DNA from: JAYODW01 sp038116745
GTDB taxonomy: Bacteria; Pseudomonadota; Gammaproteobacteria; Ga0077536
Assembly (NCBI GenBank): GCA_038116745.1
Contig: JAYODW010000039.1
Location: forward strand, 1 to 41,473
Length of the DNA stretch: 41,473 nucleotides
Direction of reading: 5' to 3'
Under the pieces are notes generated by a model. The model saw only the letters and a program-made list of their open reading frames with translations, had not been told where the DNA came from and ran no database searches. Of the stretch, positions 24,905 through 31,900 are shown piece by piece; within the stretch, counting starts at the first letter, position 1, and each line of letters starts with the position of its first letter. A program made the position numbers and the translations under genes.

Positions 24905-26248
24905 TCAGCTCTGCGCCTGGCGCCGTTCGAGAAAATGGATGTCGGTGCCGCCTTGAATAAACGCGGCATCGGTGACGAGATCCATGTGCAGCGGGGCGTT
25001 GGTGTCTATGCCCTCGATGACGAGCTCGGTCAGCGCGTTATAGGTGCGCGCCAGCGCGGCGTCGCGCGTGCCCGCATGGCAGATCAGCTTGCCGATCAGA
25101 GAGTCGTAGTAAGGCGGCACCGTATACCCGGCGTAGATATGGGAGTCGATGCGCACCCCGGGTCCCCCGGGTGGGTGATAGAGCGAGATTGTTCCGGGTG
25201 AGGGGCGGAACGTTTGAGGATCTTCAGCGTTAATGCGGCATTCGACCGCGTGCCCGGAAAACTGCACATCCTCCTGGCGGATCGCGAGTGGTTCACCGGA
25301 GGCCACGAGCAGCTGCTGCTTCACCAGATCGATACCCGTCACCATTTCCGTGACCGGATGTTCAACCTGGATCCGGGTATTCATCTCGATGAAATAAAAC
25401 TCGCCGTTTTCGTAGAGGAATTCGAATGTGCCGGCACCGCGGTAGCCGATGCGCCTGCAGGCTTCAACGCACACCATGCCCATACGCTGACGTGTAGCGG
25501 CATCGATTCCGGGTGCCGGCGCCTCTTCGATGATTTTCTGGTGGCGCCGCTGCATCGAGCAGTCACGCTCACCAAGATGGATCACATTTCCATGATGGTC
25601 CGCCAGAACCTGAAACTCGATATGGCGGGGGTGCTCGAGGAATTTTTCGAGATAAACGCTGTCATTCTGGAACGCCGTCGCAGCCTCGCGCCGGGTCAGG
25701 GCAATCGCATTGCGCAGCGCGCCCTCGCTGTGCACGACGCGCATTCCGCGACCGCCGCCGCCGCCGGAAGCCTTGATAATCACCGGGTAGCCGATGCCCC
25801 GTGCGAGGGCAGCATTGTCTTCGTTGTCATCCGTCAGCGGCCGACCCGACCCCGGGACGCAGGGCACCCCGGCCGCCTGCATGGCCGCGATCGCAGACAG
25901 CTTGTCCCCCATCAGACGCAGCGTTTCTGCTTTCGGCCCGACAAAGACAAAACCACTGCGCTCAACGCGCTCGGCAAAGTCCGCGTTTTCCGAAAGGAAG
26001 CCATAGCCAGGGTGGATCGCCACGGCGTCCACCACCTCGGCCGCGGCGATGACGGCAGGAATATTCAGGTAGCTGTCAGCCGGTGCGGCGGGACCGATGC
26101 AGACTGATTCGTCGGCAAGCCTGACATGCTTGAGCTCCCGATCTGCCGCCGAGTGAACGGCCACCGTTTTGATACCAAGGTCGCGACAGGCGCGCAGGAT
26201 CCTGAGCGCGATCTCGCCGCGATTGGCAATGACTACTTTGTCAAACAT
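24905..26248 (-). CDS. accC: Biotin carboxylase subunit of acetyl-CoA carboxylase
   Basis: ATP-dependent carboxylation of biotin on AccB, first half-reaction of acetyl-CoA carboxylase, in fatty-acid synthesis. The 447 residues equal the usual length. Motifs: MFDKVVIANRGEIALRI, HPGYGFLSENADFAE, ATP-grasp glycine loop KASGGGGGRGMRVV, ERDCSMQRRHQKIIEEAPAP and the catalytic EMNTRIQVEHPVTE. It follows accB by 59 bases on the same strand, the universal accBC pair. Two C-terminal residues (RRQAQS) are unremarkable. No anomaly seen. Confidence 0.97.
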   Translation of the reverse strand: MFDKVVIANRGEIALRILRACRDLGIKTVAVHSAADRELKHVRLADESVCIGPAAPADSYLNIPAVIAAAEVVDAVAIHPGYGFLSENADFAERVERSGFVFVGPKAETLRLMGDKLSAIAAMQAAGVPCVPGSGRPLTDDNEDNAALARGIGYPVIIKASGGGGGRGMRVVHSEGALRNAIALTRREAATAFQNDSVYLEKFLEHPRHIEFQVLADHHGNVIHLGERDCSMQRRHQKIIEEAPAPGIDAATRQRMGMVCVEACRRIGYRGAGTFEFLYENGEFYFIEMNTRIQVEHPVTEMVTGIDLVKQQLLVASGEPLAIRQEDVQFSGHAVECRINAEDPQTFRPSPGTISLYHPPGGPGVRIDSHIYAGYTVPPYYDSLIGKLICHAGTRDAALARTYNALTELVIEGIDTNAPLHMDLVTDAAFIQGGTDIHFLERRQAQS

Positions 26249-26307
26249 AGTGCTCCGCGCCGTGTCTTCAGGCCGTGCTCGGCAGACGATCAGCTGCCTG
26301 CGCTCGG

Positions 26308-26742
26308 TCAGGCGATAACGAATAAAGGCTGGTCAAATTCCACGGGATGGCCGTTTTCCACCAGAATTTCAACCACTGTCCCGCTGTTCTCTGCTTCGAT
26401 CGGATTCATAATTTTCATCGCCTCGATGATGCAGAGCGTATCCCCCTCTTTCACCGTCTGACCCAGGCGCACGAACGGGCTGGAGTCAGGGGAGGGCGCC
26501 GAGTAGTAGGTTCCAACCATGGGAGATTTGAGGACAGTGCCGGTCGGCGCTGTCTCGGGCTGCACTGGCGCGGCCGGCGCGACGCTCACGGGTGCAGCGG
26601 CCGGCGGTGCTGTCGTGACGACTGTTGTCGAGCCTCCGCCCCGATTGATCCGGATGGACGAGTCACCTTCGCGGATCTCCAATTCGACAACGCCCGAATT
26701 TTCGAGCAGCTCAATAAGCGTTTTGACTTTTCTGATATCCAC
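26308..26742 (-). CDS. accB: Biotin carboxyl carrier protein of acetyl-CoA carboxylase
   Basis: Carries biotin between AccC and the carboxyltransferase. The 144-residue chain has an N-terminal dimerisation segment (MDIRKVKTLIELLENSGVVELEI), a Pro/Ala-rich linker (about 44-68) and the biotinyl domain with the modified lysine K110 in CIIEAMKIMNPIEAE and the protruding-thumb segment PMVGTYYSAPSPDSSPFV. The start is a GTG with AGAGGA six to seven bases upstream. In E. coli AccB autoregulates its operon; nothing visible here tests that. It lies 51 bases after aroQ with a small hairpin in between, and 59 before accC. Confidence 0.97.
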   Translation of the reverse strand: MDIRKVKTLIELLENSGVVELEIREGDSSIRINRGGGSTTVVTTAPPAAAPVSVAPAAPVQPETAPTGTVLKSPMVGTYYSAPSPDSSPFVRLGQTVKEGDTLCIIEAMKIMNPIEAENSGTVVEILVENGHPVEFDQPLFVIA

Positions 26743-26767
26743 TCGGGATTCCTCTTTGCGATCTTCT

Positions 26768-26788
26768 GCCCGCTGAGTGCCGGCGGGC
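26768..26788 (-). other. Hairpin between aroQ and accB
   Basis: GCCCGC (on the minus strand, 26788-26783) pairs with GCGGGC (26773-26768) around a nine-base loop. It sits just after the aroQ stop and before accB. Without a T-tract it is not a strong terminator; it may attenuate read-through or protect mRNA ends. Confidence 0.3.
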
Positions 26789-26793
26789 GTTTC

Positions 26794-27234
26794 TCAGCTT
26801 TTGATGCGCGTCAGCGCGGCGCTCAGCGCTAATTCATAACCTTCCGGACCGAGCCCCGAAATAACACCGACAGCGACATCCGATAGGTATGAACGGTGGC
26901 GGAACTCTTCTCGTGAAAAAACATTCGAAATGTGGACTTCGATAAACGGGATGGCGACGCCCAGCAGCGCGTCACGCAGCGCGATGCTTGTATGGGTGTA
27001 GGCGCCGGGATTGAACAGAATAAACGCAACGTTATCGCTCCCGGCCTGATGAATCCGGTCGACGAGCGCAGCCTCGGCGTTACTCTGAAAGCAGTCCAGC
27101 TCGTGACCCGCTGCAGCAGCGAGCCCAGACAGGCGGTTTTCGATATCCGACAGGCGCGTATCTCCGTACACGCCCGGTTCCCGGGTGCCGAGCAGGTTCA
27201 GATTAGGACCGTTCAGGACCAGCAGACGGGCCAC
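26794..27234 (-). CDS. aroQ: Type II 3-dehydroquinate dehydratase
   Basis: Third step of the shikimate pathway, a dodecameric cytosolic enzyme. The 146 residues are the usual size. The N terminus reads LLVLNGPNLNLLGTREPGVYG with the catalytic Tyr23 and the flexible-lid Arg18; FILFNPGAYTHTSIALRDAL and EVHISNVFSREEFRHRS complete the active site. The start is a GTG with TGGAG about nine bases upstream. It heads an aroQ-accB-accC unit, with a TGCTAGCGT promoter element 40-48 bases upstream, the common gammaproteobacterial order. Confidence 0.96.
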   Translation of the reverse strand: MARLLVLNGPNLNLLGTREPGVYGDTRLSDIENRLSGLAAAAGHELDCFQSNAEAALVDRIHQAGSDNVAFILFNPGAYTHTSIALRDALLGVAIPFIEVHISNVFSREEFRHRSYLSDVAVGVISGLGPEGYELALSAALTRIKS

Positions 27235-27273
27235 CGGGGAAGCTCCAGGAGAGGGCGCGGATTGCGCCTGCGC

Positions 27274-27282
27274 ACGCTAGCA
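27274..27282 (-). promoter_or_regulatory. Candidate extended -10 element for aroQ-accB-accC
   Basis: TG-C-TAGCGT on the minus strand, embedded in the loop of an imperfect GCGCCTG/CAGGCGC inverted repeat, 40 bases before the aroQ GTG. A TTCCTG 17 bases upstream is a fair -35. The rest of the 114-base spacer after the thioredoxin-like gene holds no gene. Confidence 0.45.
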
Positions 27283-27348
27283 CAGGCGCCGCGGAACAGG
27301 AACACGTTTGGCGAATTTAGCTGCCAGTTCGATGCAGATAGCCTCCGG

Positions 27349-27930
27349 TCAATGCGCGGACACGATTTCCGCCAGCGCCGTCTCAAGCTGCTTCTCGGAC
27401 ACCTCCCCGGCATGCGCGAAACGCGCCTGGCCCTGTTCATCCACTATCACCGTAAACGGCAGGCCGCCGACCGTATTACCGAGCTTCACCATGAGCTGCG
27501 CGACCGCTTCATCGCCGAACAGCACGGGATAGGTCATTTCGTGCGTTTGGAGGAAATCCTGGACAGCCGCTCTCTGATCGAGCGCGATCCCGAGAAAGTG
27601 AACACCTCTATCGTCATAGCGGGCCTGCAGCCGATTCAGGGCAGGGATCTCGCGCAGACAGGGAGGACACCAGGTCGCCCAGAAATTAATCACCAGCACG
27701 GGAGCCCGCCATTCCGCGAGACGTCGCTGGACACCTTCGGGGTCACTGAAACTGTTGGAGAAGAGGGCTTCCGGCTCCGACTTTGAGCCGGCCGCTGCAG
27801 CATCTGCAATGGGGCTCGATGCGCCCTTTGCGGGGGGCTGCTGTGCGTGGCTCGTGAGCTGATGCGCGATATACCCGCTGCTGCCCGCGATCAGCGCCAG
27901 TGCGAGCATAAGCAGCCGGTAGCCGGTCAT
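27349..27930 (-). CDS. TlpA/ResA-like periplasmic thioredoxin-fold protein
   Basis: A 193-residue thiol-disulfide oxidoreductase anchored in the inner membrane by an N-terminal hydrophobic segment (about 3-21, YRLLMLALALIAGSSGYIA), with the thioredoxin fold outside. The active site is WCPPC (C88, C91) in INFWATWCPPCLREIPAL, and the cis-Pro loop reads VGGLPFTVIVDEQG. Members reduce apocytochrome c or other periplasmic disulfides. Its ATG overlaps the dsbD stop (TGATG), so it is translated with DsbD, its most likely electron donor, as inference. The specific client is unknown. Confidence 0.92.
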   Translation of the reverse strand: MTGYRLLMLALALIAGSSGYIAHQLTSHAQQPPAKGASSPIADAAAAGSKSEPEALFSNSFSDPEGVQRRLAEWRAPVLVINFWATWCPPCLREIPALNRLQARYDDRGVHFLGIALDQRAAVQDFLQTHEMTYPVLFGDEAVAQLMVKLGNTVGGLPFTVIVDEQGQARFAHAGEVSEKQLETALAEIVSAH

Positions 27931-29750
27931 CAGCGTACAGCGAGTGTGTCGAGCAGCTGAGCAAACGCAGGGGCCGCTACAAAACCGACAACGCGTTGCT
28001 GCCGGAGCTCATCACCCTCTCGAAAAAACAGCAGGGCAGGTGGGCCATAAAGCGCATGTCTCGATAGCAGGGCGCGGTCTTCGTCATCGTTAGCCGTTAC
28101 ATCGGCCCGCAGCAGCAGCATGTTGCGCAGGCGCCTGTGCACGGACGCTTCGACAAAGGTTTCCCGCTCGAGGTGTTTACATTCCACACACCAATCGGCA
28201 TACACATCGAGCATCGCCACACGTCCCTCCTGCTGCGCGCGGGAAACCGCGCGATCAAGATCTGCGCGCGTTTTAACCGGCACAAAATTCAGCTCTGGCG
28301 CCGACTCGGACCGGGTCCGCGTCCACGGCTCCAGAGGCGCGAAGACATCGGTGGCACCGCTGCTCGCGCCCACTATCAGCAGAGCGCCATAAATCAGCAG
28401 AAACACGCCGAGGGCCTGTCGTAGTCGGAGCCAGGCCGAAGCCGCCATCGGCGTCCGCGCCAGGGCCCCGAGAAAAACCGCGGACCCGACAAGCAGCGCA
28501 GCCCAGAGCATCAGCGCCACGGTCGGCGGAACGATGCGCTCCAGGAACCAAACCGCAACGCCCAGGAAAACCACGCCGAAGACCTGTTTGACCGCTTCCA
28601 TCCAGGGTCCGACCCGGGGCAGCAACGCGCCCGCGGACCCCCCGATGGCGATCAACGGCAACCCCATGCCAAGGCCGAGCGCGAACAGCGCGGCACCGCC
28701 GACCAGGCCCGAGCCGGTCTGACCGATGTAAGTCAGTGCGCCGGCCAGTGGCGGCGCCACGCAGGGCCCGACCAGGACCGCGGAGAGCACCCCCATCGCC
28801 ATGACTCCAGGATAGCTGCCCCCCCGCTGGCCCCGGCTGAAACGGTCCAGACGCGACCGGACCGCGGCCGGCAGCTGCAGCTCGAACAGGCCGAACATAG
28901 ACAACGCGAGTACGCCGAAGAGCCCGGCAAAGGCGGCTATCAGCGCGGGGCGCTGAAACGCGGCCTGCAGATTGTGACCCAGCAACCCGGCAACGATTCC
29001 TGCCATTGCATAGGTCGCGGCCATCGCGAGCACATAGGCCGTCGACAGCAGCACCGCGCGACCGGTGCTGAGCGGCTGTTGCTGTCCGACGATAATGCCT
29101 GACAGGATGGGAACCATCGGAAGCACACAGGGCGTGAACGACAACAGCAGGCCTAGCCCCAGAAATATCAGCATAGTCAACGCAAGTGAGCGTTCACCTA
29201 TTTGCTGGGCTATGCGCTCTGTCTCCGACAGCATCACGCCACCGCCCCGGCCTGCAGGTGCCCCGAGGATAGGCACTGCGAACTGCCTGCGCATGGGCGG
29301 ATAGCAGATCCCGTCCTCTGCGCAGCCCTGGAAACTGATTTGCACTTCTACTGTGGCAGCGCCGTCCGGCCCTTTCTCCAACGGCACGGTCATCGTGAAA
29401 TCGTGCTTGTACACCGGGACCAGGCCGAACTCCGGGTCGTCTTTCATCTCGGCGTCCGGTAAGCGCGCCCCACCGAGCACCGCGCCTGGACTCAACGCCG
29501 TGATCGCAAGTTTGTCCCGGTACAGGTAATAGCCCGGCTCGATGGTGAAATCGAACGCAAGCTCCTGACCAGAGCCCAGCCGTTCCTGGATCCTGAACGC
29601 CTGCTCGGGCGGTAGAAAGGTGCGCTGCCCTTCCAGGCGACGGGGTTTACCGATGCGCTCGAGCTCGTCGAACACGCCACCCCATGCGCCGACGGCAACG
29701 AATACGCCCGCCAGGAGGAGAATCAGCCGACTGTATTGGCGTTGATCCAT
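27930..29750 (-). CDS. dsbD: Thiol:disulfide interchange protein DsbD
   Basis: Moves electrons from cytoplasmic thioredoxin across the inner membrane to periplasmic partners. All three modules are present in 606 residues: a signal peptide and N-terminal domain with C143 and C149 (GCAEDGICYPP), a multi-helix membrane domain with the C208 (SFTPCVLPMVP) and C330 (VGPCVAPPLAG) pair, and a C-terminal thioredoxin domain with C521 and C524 (YADWCVECKHLE). The ATG lies inside cutA, overlapping its last 28 bases, the same tight arrangement seen in relatives. The thioredoxin-fold gene follows in TGATG overlap. Confidence 0.96.
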   Translation of the reverse strand: MDQRQYSRLILLLAGVFVAVGAWGGVFDELERIGKPRRLEGQRTFLPPEQAFRIQERLGSGQELAFDFTIEPGYYLYRDKLAITALSPGAVLGGARLPDAEMKDDPEFGLVPVYKHDFTMTVPLEKGPDGAATVEVQISFQGCAEDGICYPPMRRQFAVPILGAPAGRGGGVMLSETERIAQQIGERSLALTMLIFLGLGLLLSFTPCVLPMVPILSGIIVGQQQPLSTGRAVLLSTAYVLAMAATYAMAGIVAGLLGHNLQAAFQRPALIAAFAGLFGVLALSMFGLFELQLPAAVRSRLDRFSRGQRGGSYPGVMAMGVLSAVLVGPCVAPPLAGALTYIGQTGSGLVGGAALFALGLGMGLPLIAIGGSAGALLPRVGPWMEAVKQVFGVVFLGVAVWFLERIVPPTVALMLWAALLVGSAVFLGALARTPMAASAWLRLRQALGVFLLIYGALLIVGASSGATDVFAPLEPWTRTRSESAPELNFVPVKTRADLDRAVSRAQQEGRVAMLDVYADWCVECKHLERETFVEASVHRRLRNMLLLRADVTANDDEDRALLSRHALYGPPALLFFREGDELRQQRVVGFVAAPAFAQLLDTLAVR

Positions 29751-30049
29751 TGAAGATAGGCCTCGGAGCCGCCCACGACGGGCAGCGCTATGACTTCGGG
29801 CAGCTCATAAGAGTGATGTGCTCGCCAGATCTGCTCCAGCCGCGACAACGCCGCCGGTTTGGTCTTCGCCACCAGCAGAAACTCCACGTCGCGCACCGTC
29901 TTCCCCTGCCAGCGATAAATTGACTGGATCGCCGGCAGGACGTTCACGCACGCTGCCGCCCCTTCTTCGACGGCAAGCTCCGCGAGGCGGTTTGCCGTCG
30001 CTTCGTCAGGGCAGGTACACAAAACCACCAGGGCATCTGGCTCGGACAT
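29723..30049 (-). CDS. cutA: Divalent-cation tolerance protein CutA
   Basis: A 108-residue trimeric PII-like protein associated with copper tolerance in E. coli, though its biochemistry is unsettled. The chain has ALVVLCTCPDEATANRLAELAVEEGAAACVNVLPAIQSIYRW, KTKPAALSRLEQIWRAHHSYELPEVIALPVVGG and YLQWI, all family hallmarks. I use the ATG at 30049 with GAGAG eight bases upstream; a GTG at 30070 would add seven residues not seen in relatives. It is the first gene of the minus-strand cutA-dsbD-tlpA run, divergent from fxsA across 130 bases in which I see no other gene. Confidence 0.95.
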   Translation of the reverse strand: MSEPDALVVLCTCPDEATANRLAELAVEEGAAACVNVLPAIQSIYRWQGKTVRDVEFLLVAKTKPAALSRLEQIWRAHHSYELPEVIALPVVGGSEAYLQWINANTVG

Positions 30050-30179
30050 CTTGTTTACTCTCAGGTTCACCCCACCGGAAGAAACGACGCGCCGCCTTGT
30101 CTCAGCCGCCGGCCGGGTGGGCCGCGCCTGCGTGTTATTGTATGTCGGCCCCTAGCAGTCTCCAGCAATCGCCCATCCC

Positions 30180-30626
30180 GTGCCGTTTTTCACGCTTCTC
30201 GCTCTTCTTCTCAGCGTTCCCCTGCTGGAGCTGTACCTTCTGTTAGCCGTCGGCAGCGCCATTGGCGCAGTCGCGACCGTGCTGCTCGTGATAGGTACCG
30301 CCGTGCTTGGCGCAGGTCTGTTGCGCTGGCAGGGAATGGTCACCTTGACACGTGCTCGTGAAGCGCTCGCCGCAGGGGAGCTGCCTGCTCAGGAAATTGT
30401 CGAGGGGCCGGTGCTGCTGCTCGCGGCCGTCCTGCTGCTGACCCCCGGCTTCGCCACCGACGCGCTGGGTTTTCTGCTTCTCCTGCCACCGCTGCGCCGC
30501 AGGCTTGCCGGTGCGTTGATCCAGCGTGGTTCATTCATACAGCCGGGCCGCGCGCCGGACTCAGCACGCGCGGCTCAGCACGGCGCGCGCACGATCGATG
30601 GGGACTATCGCATCGAGCGCGACTGA
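30180..30626 (+). CDS. fxsA: FxsA family inner-membrane protein
   Basis: A small cytoplasmic-membrane protein of 148 residues. Hydrophobic segments at about 3-22, 27-47 and 70-98 and the motif LLLTPGFATDALGFLLLLPPLRR are diagnostic; the tail is hydrophilic. E. coli FxsA (YjeG) over-production relieves F-plasmid exclusion of phage T7, but its normal role is unknown. The start is a GTG with no strong ribosome-binding site. In many Gammaproteobacteria fxsA precedes groES-groEL, but here the downstream neighbour is a convergent aminotransferase ten bases away, so that linkage is lost. Confidence 0.92.
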   Translation: MPFFTLLALLLSVPLLELYLLLAVGSAIGAVATVLLVIGTAVLGAGLLRWQGMVTLTRAREALAAGELPAQEIVEGPVLLLAAVLLLTPGFATDALGFLLLLPPLRRRLAGALIQRGSFIQPGRAPDSARAAQHGARTIDGDYRIERD

Positions 30627-30636
30627 TCGCTCCTCG

Positions 30637-31794
30637 TCACAGACCGCCCAGAATGGCGGCTGCCCGATCTAGCGTTGCGTCCTCTTTGCAGAAGCAGAAG
30701 CGCACGTAGCGATCTCCCGGGGGATTCTTGTAGAAAACCGACATCGGAATCGCGGCGACGCCGATCTCCTGGGTTAACCAGCGCACCACCTCCAGGTCCT
30801 CTGCGTCACTTATCGCCCCGTAGTCGACGAGCTGAAAAAACGTGCCCGCGCTCGGCGAAAAGCGGAAACGCGAGCCCGCAAGCGCCGCGTTGAAGCGGTC
30901 GCGCTTACGCTGGTAGAAAGCGGGCAGCTCGTCGAGGTGCTCCGGACACGCCACCATGAAGTCGGCCAGCGCGTACTGCACCGGCGTGAACGCGACGAAG
31001 GCGACGAACTGATGCACGCGGCGGAGTTCCCGGGTGAGGGCTGGCGGCGCAATGCAGTAGCCTGTTTTCCAACCGGTGACGTGATATGTCTTGCCGAAGG
31101 AAAAGACCGCAAAACTGCGCCGCCGCAAACGCTCGTGGCGCAGGACGCTCTCGTGCCGCCGCCGATCAAAAACAAGGTGTTCGTAGACCTCGTCCGAGAT
31201 CACGAAAAGGTCGTGCCTTTCCGCGATCTCGGTCAACGCCGCTATGTCCTCCGCCGAAAGGACACTGCCCGTGGGGTTGTGTGGCGTGTTGACGATGATG
31301 GCCCGCGTGCGCGGCGTGAGCGCCTGACGAACTGCTGCCCAGTCGATGCCGAACCCAGGAGCAGGAAGCACCAGATGAACCGGCACCCCGCCGGCGAGCC
31401 GCACGGCGGGGTCATAACAGTCGTACACCGGGTCAAACATGATGACCTCGTCTCCAGGGTGCACAACGGCATGGACCGCGCAGAAAATGGCCTCCGTCGC
31501 TCCGGGAGTGACCGTTACTTCTTCGTTGGCGTCTACCCGGGCCCCGTAGTGCCGCTCCACTTTGCGCACGATCTGCTCGCGCAGCGCGGGGATTCCGGCC
31601 AGCGGGGCGTACTGGTTATGCCCGTTCCCCGCATAAAACTGCAGGCGCTCGAGCAGCGCGCGCGGTCCGTCATAATCCGGGTAACCCTGCGACAGGTTGA
31701 TAGCCTGATAGTCGTGTGCCATCTGTGACATGACGGTGAAAATCGTGGTGCCGACGTCGGGCAATTTGCTCTTGATATGTGGCTCGTCTTCCAT
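30637..31794 (-). CDS. PLP-dependent aminotransferase, YbdL-like (class I)
   Basis: A fold-type I aminotransferase of 385 residues, similar to E. coli YbdL (a methionine-preferring transaminase) and kynurenine aminotransferases. Motifs: INLSQGYPDYDGP, TPGATEAIFCAVHA, NTPHNPTGSVLS, SDEVYEHLVFD and the PLP lysine K235 in FSFGKTYHVTGWKTGYC, with RYVRFCFCKED at the carboxylate-binding end. I use the ATG at 31794 (MEDEPHIKSKLPDVG), where homologues start; the open frame reaches 31863 without conservation. It is divergent from glnE and converges on fxsA. Substrate preference is inferred from similarity only. Confidence 0.93.
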   Translation of the reverse strand: MEDEPHIKSKLPDVGTTIFTVMSQMAHDYQAINLSQGYPDYDGPRALLERLQFYAGNGHNQYAPLAGIPALREQIVRKVERHYGARVDANEEVTVTPGATEAIFCAVHAVVHPGDEVIMFDPVYDCYDPAVRLAGGVPVHLVLPAPGFGIDWAAVRQALTPRTRAIIVNTPHNPTGSVLSAEDIAALTEIAERHDLFVISDEVYEHLVFDRRRHESVLRHERLRRRSFAVFSFGKTYHVTGWKTGYCIAPPALTRELRRVHQFVAFVAFTPVQYALADFMVACPEHLDELPAFYQRKRDRFNAALAGSRFRFSPSAGTFFQLVDYGAISDAEDLEVVRWLTQEIGVAAIPMSVFYKNPPGDRYVRFCFCKEDATLDRAAAILGGL

Positions 31795-31900
31795 CAAATG
31801 GCTCTCTCGGCGCGGCGCAGCTTTATCTGCTGCGAAGTGAGTCCTGCCGCCGGCTTCCGGCACGCAGGTCTCGGTACACTGGCATCCGCTCGATCATGAC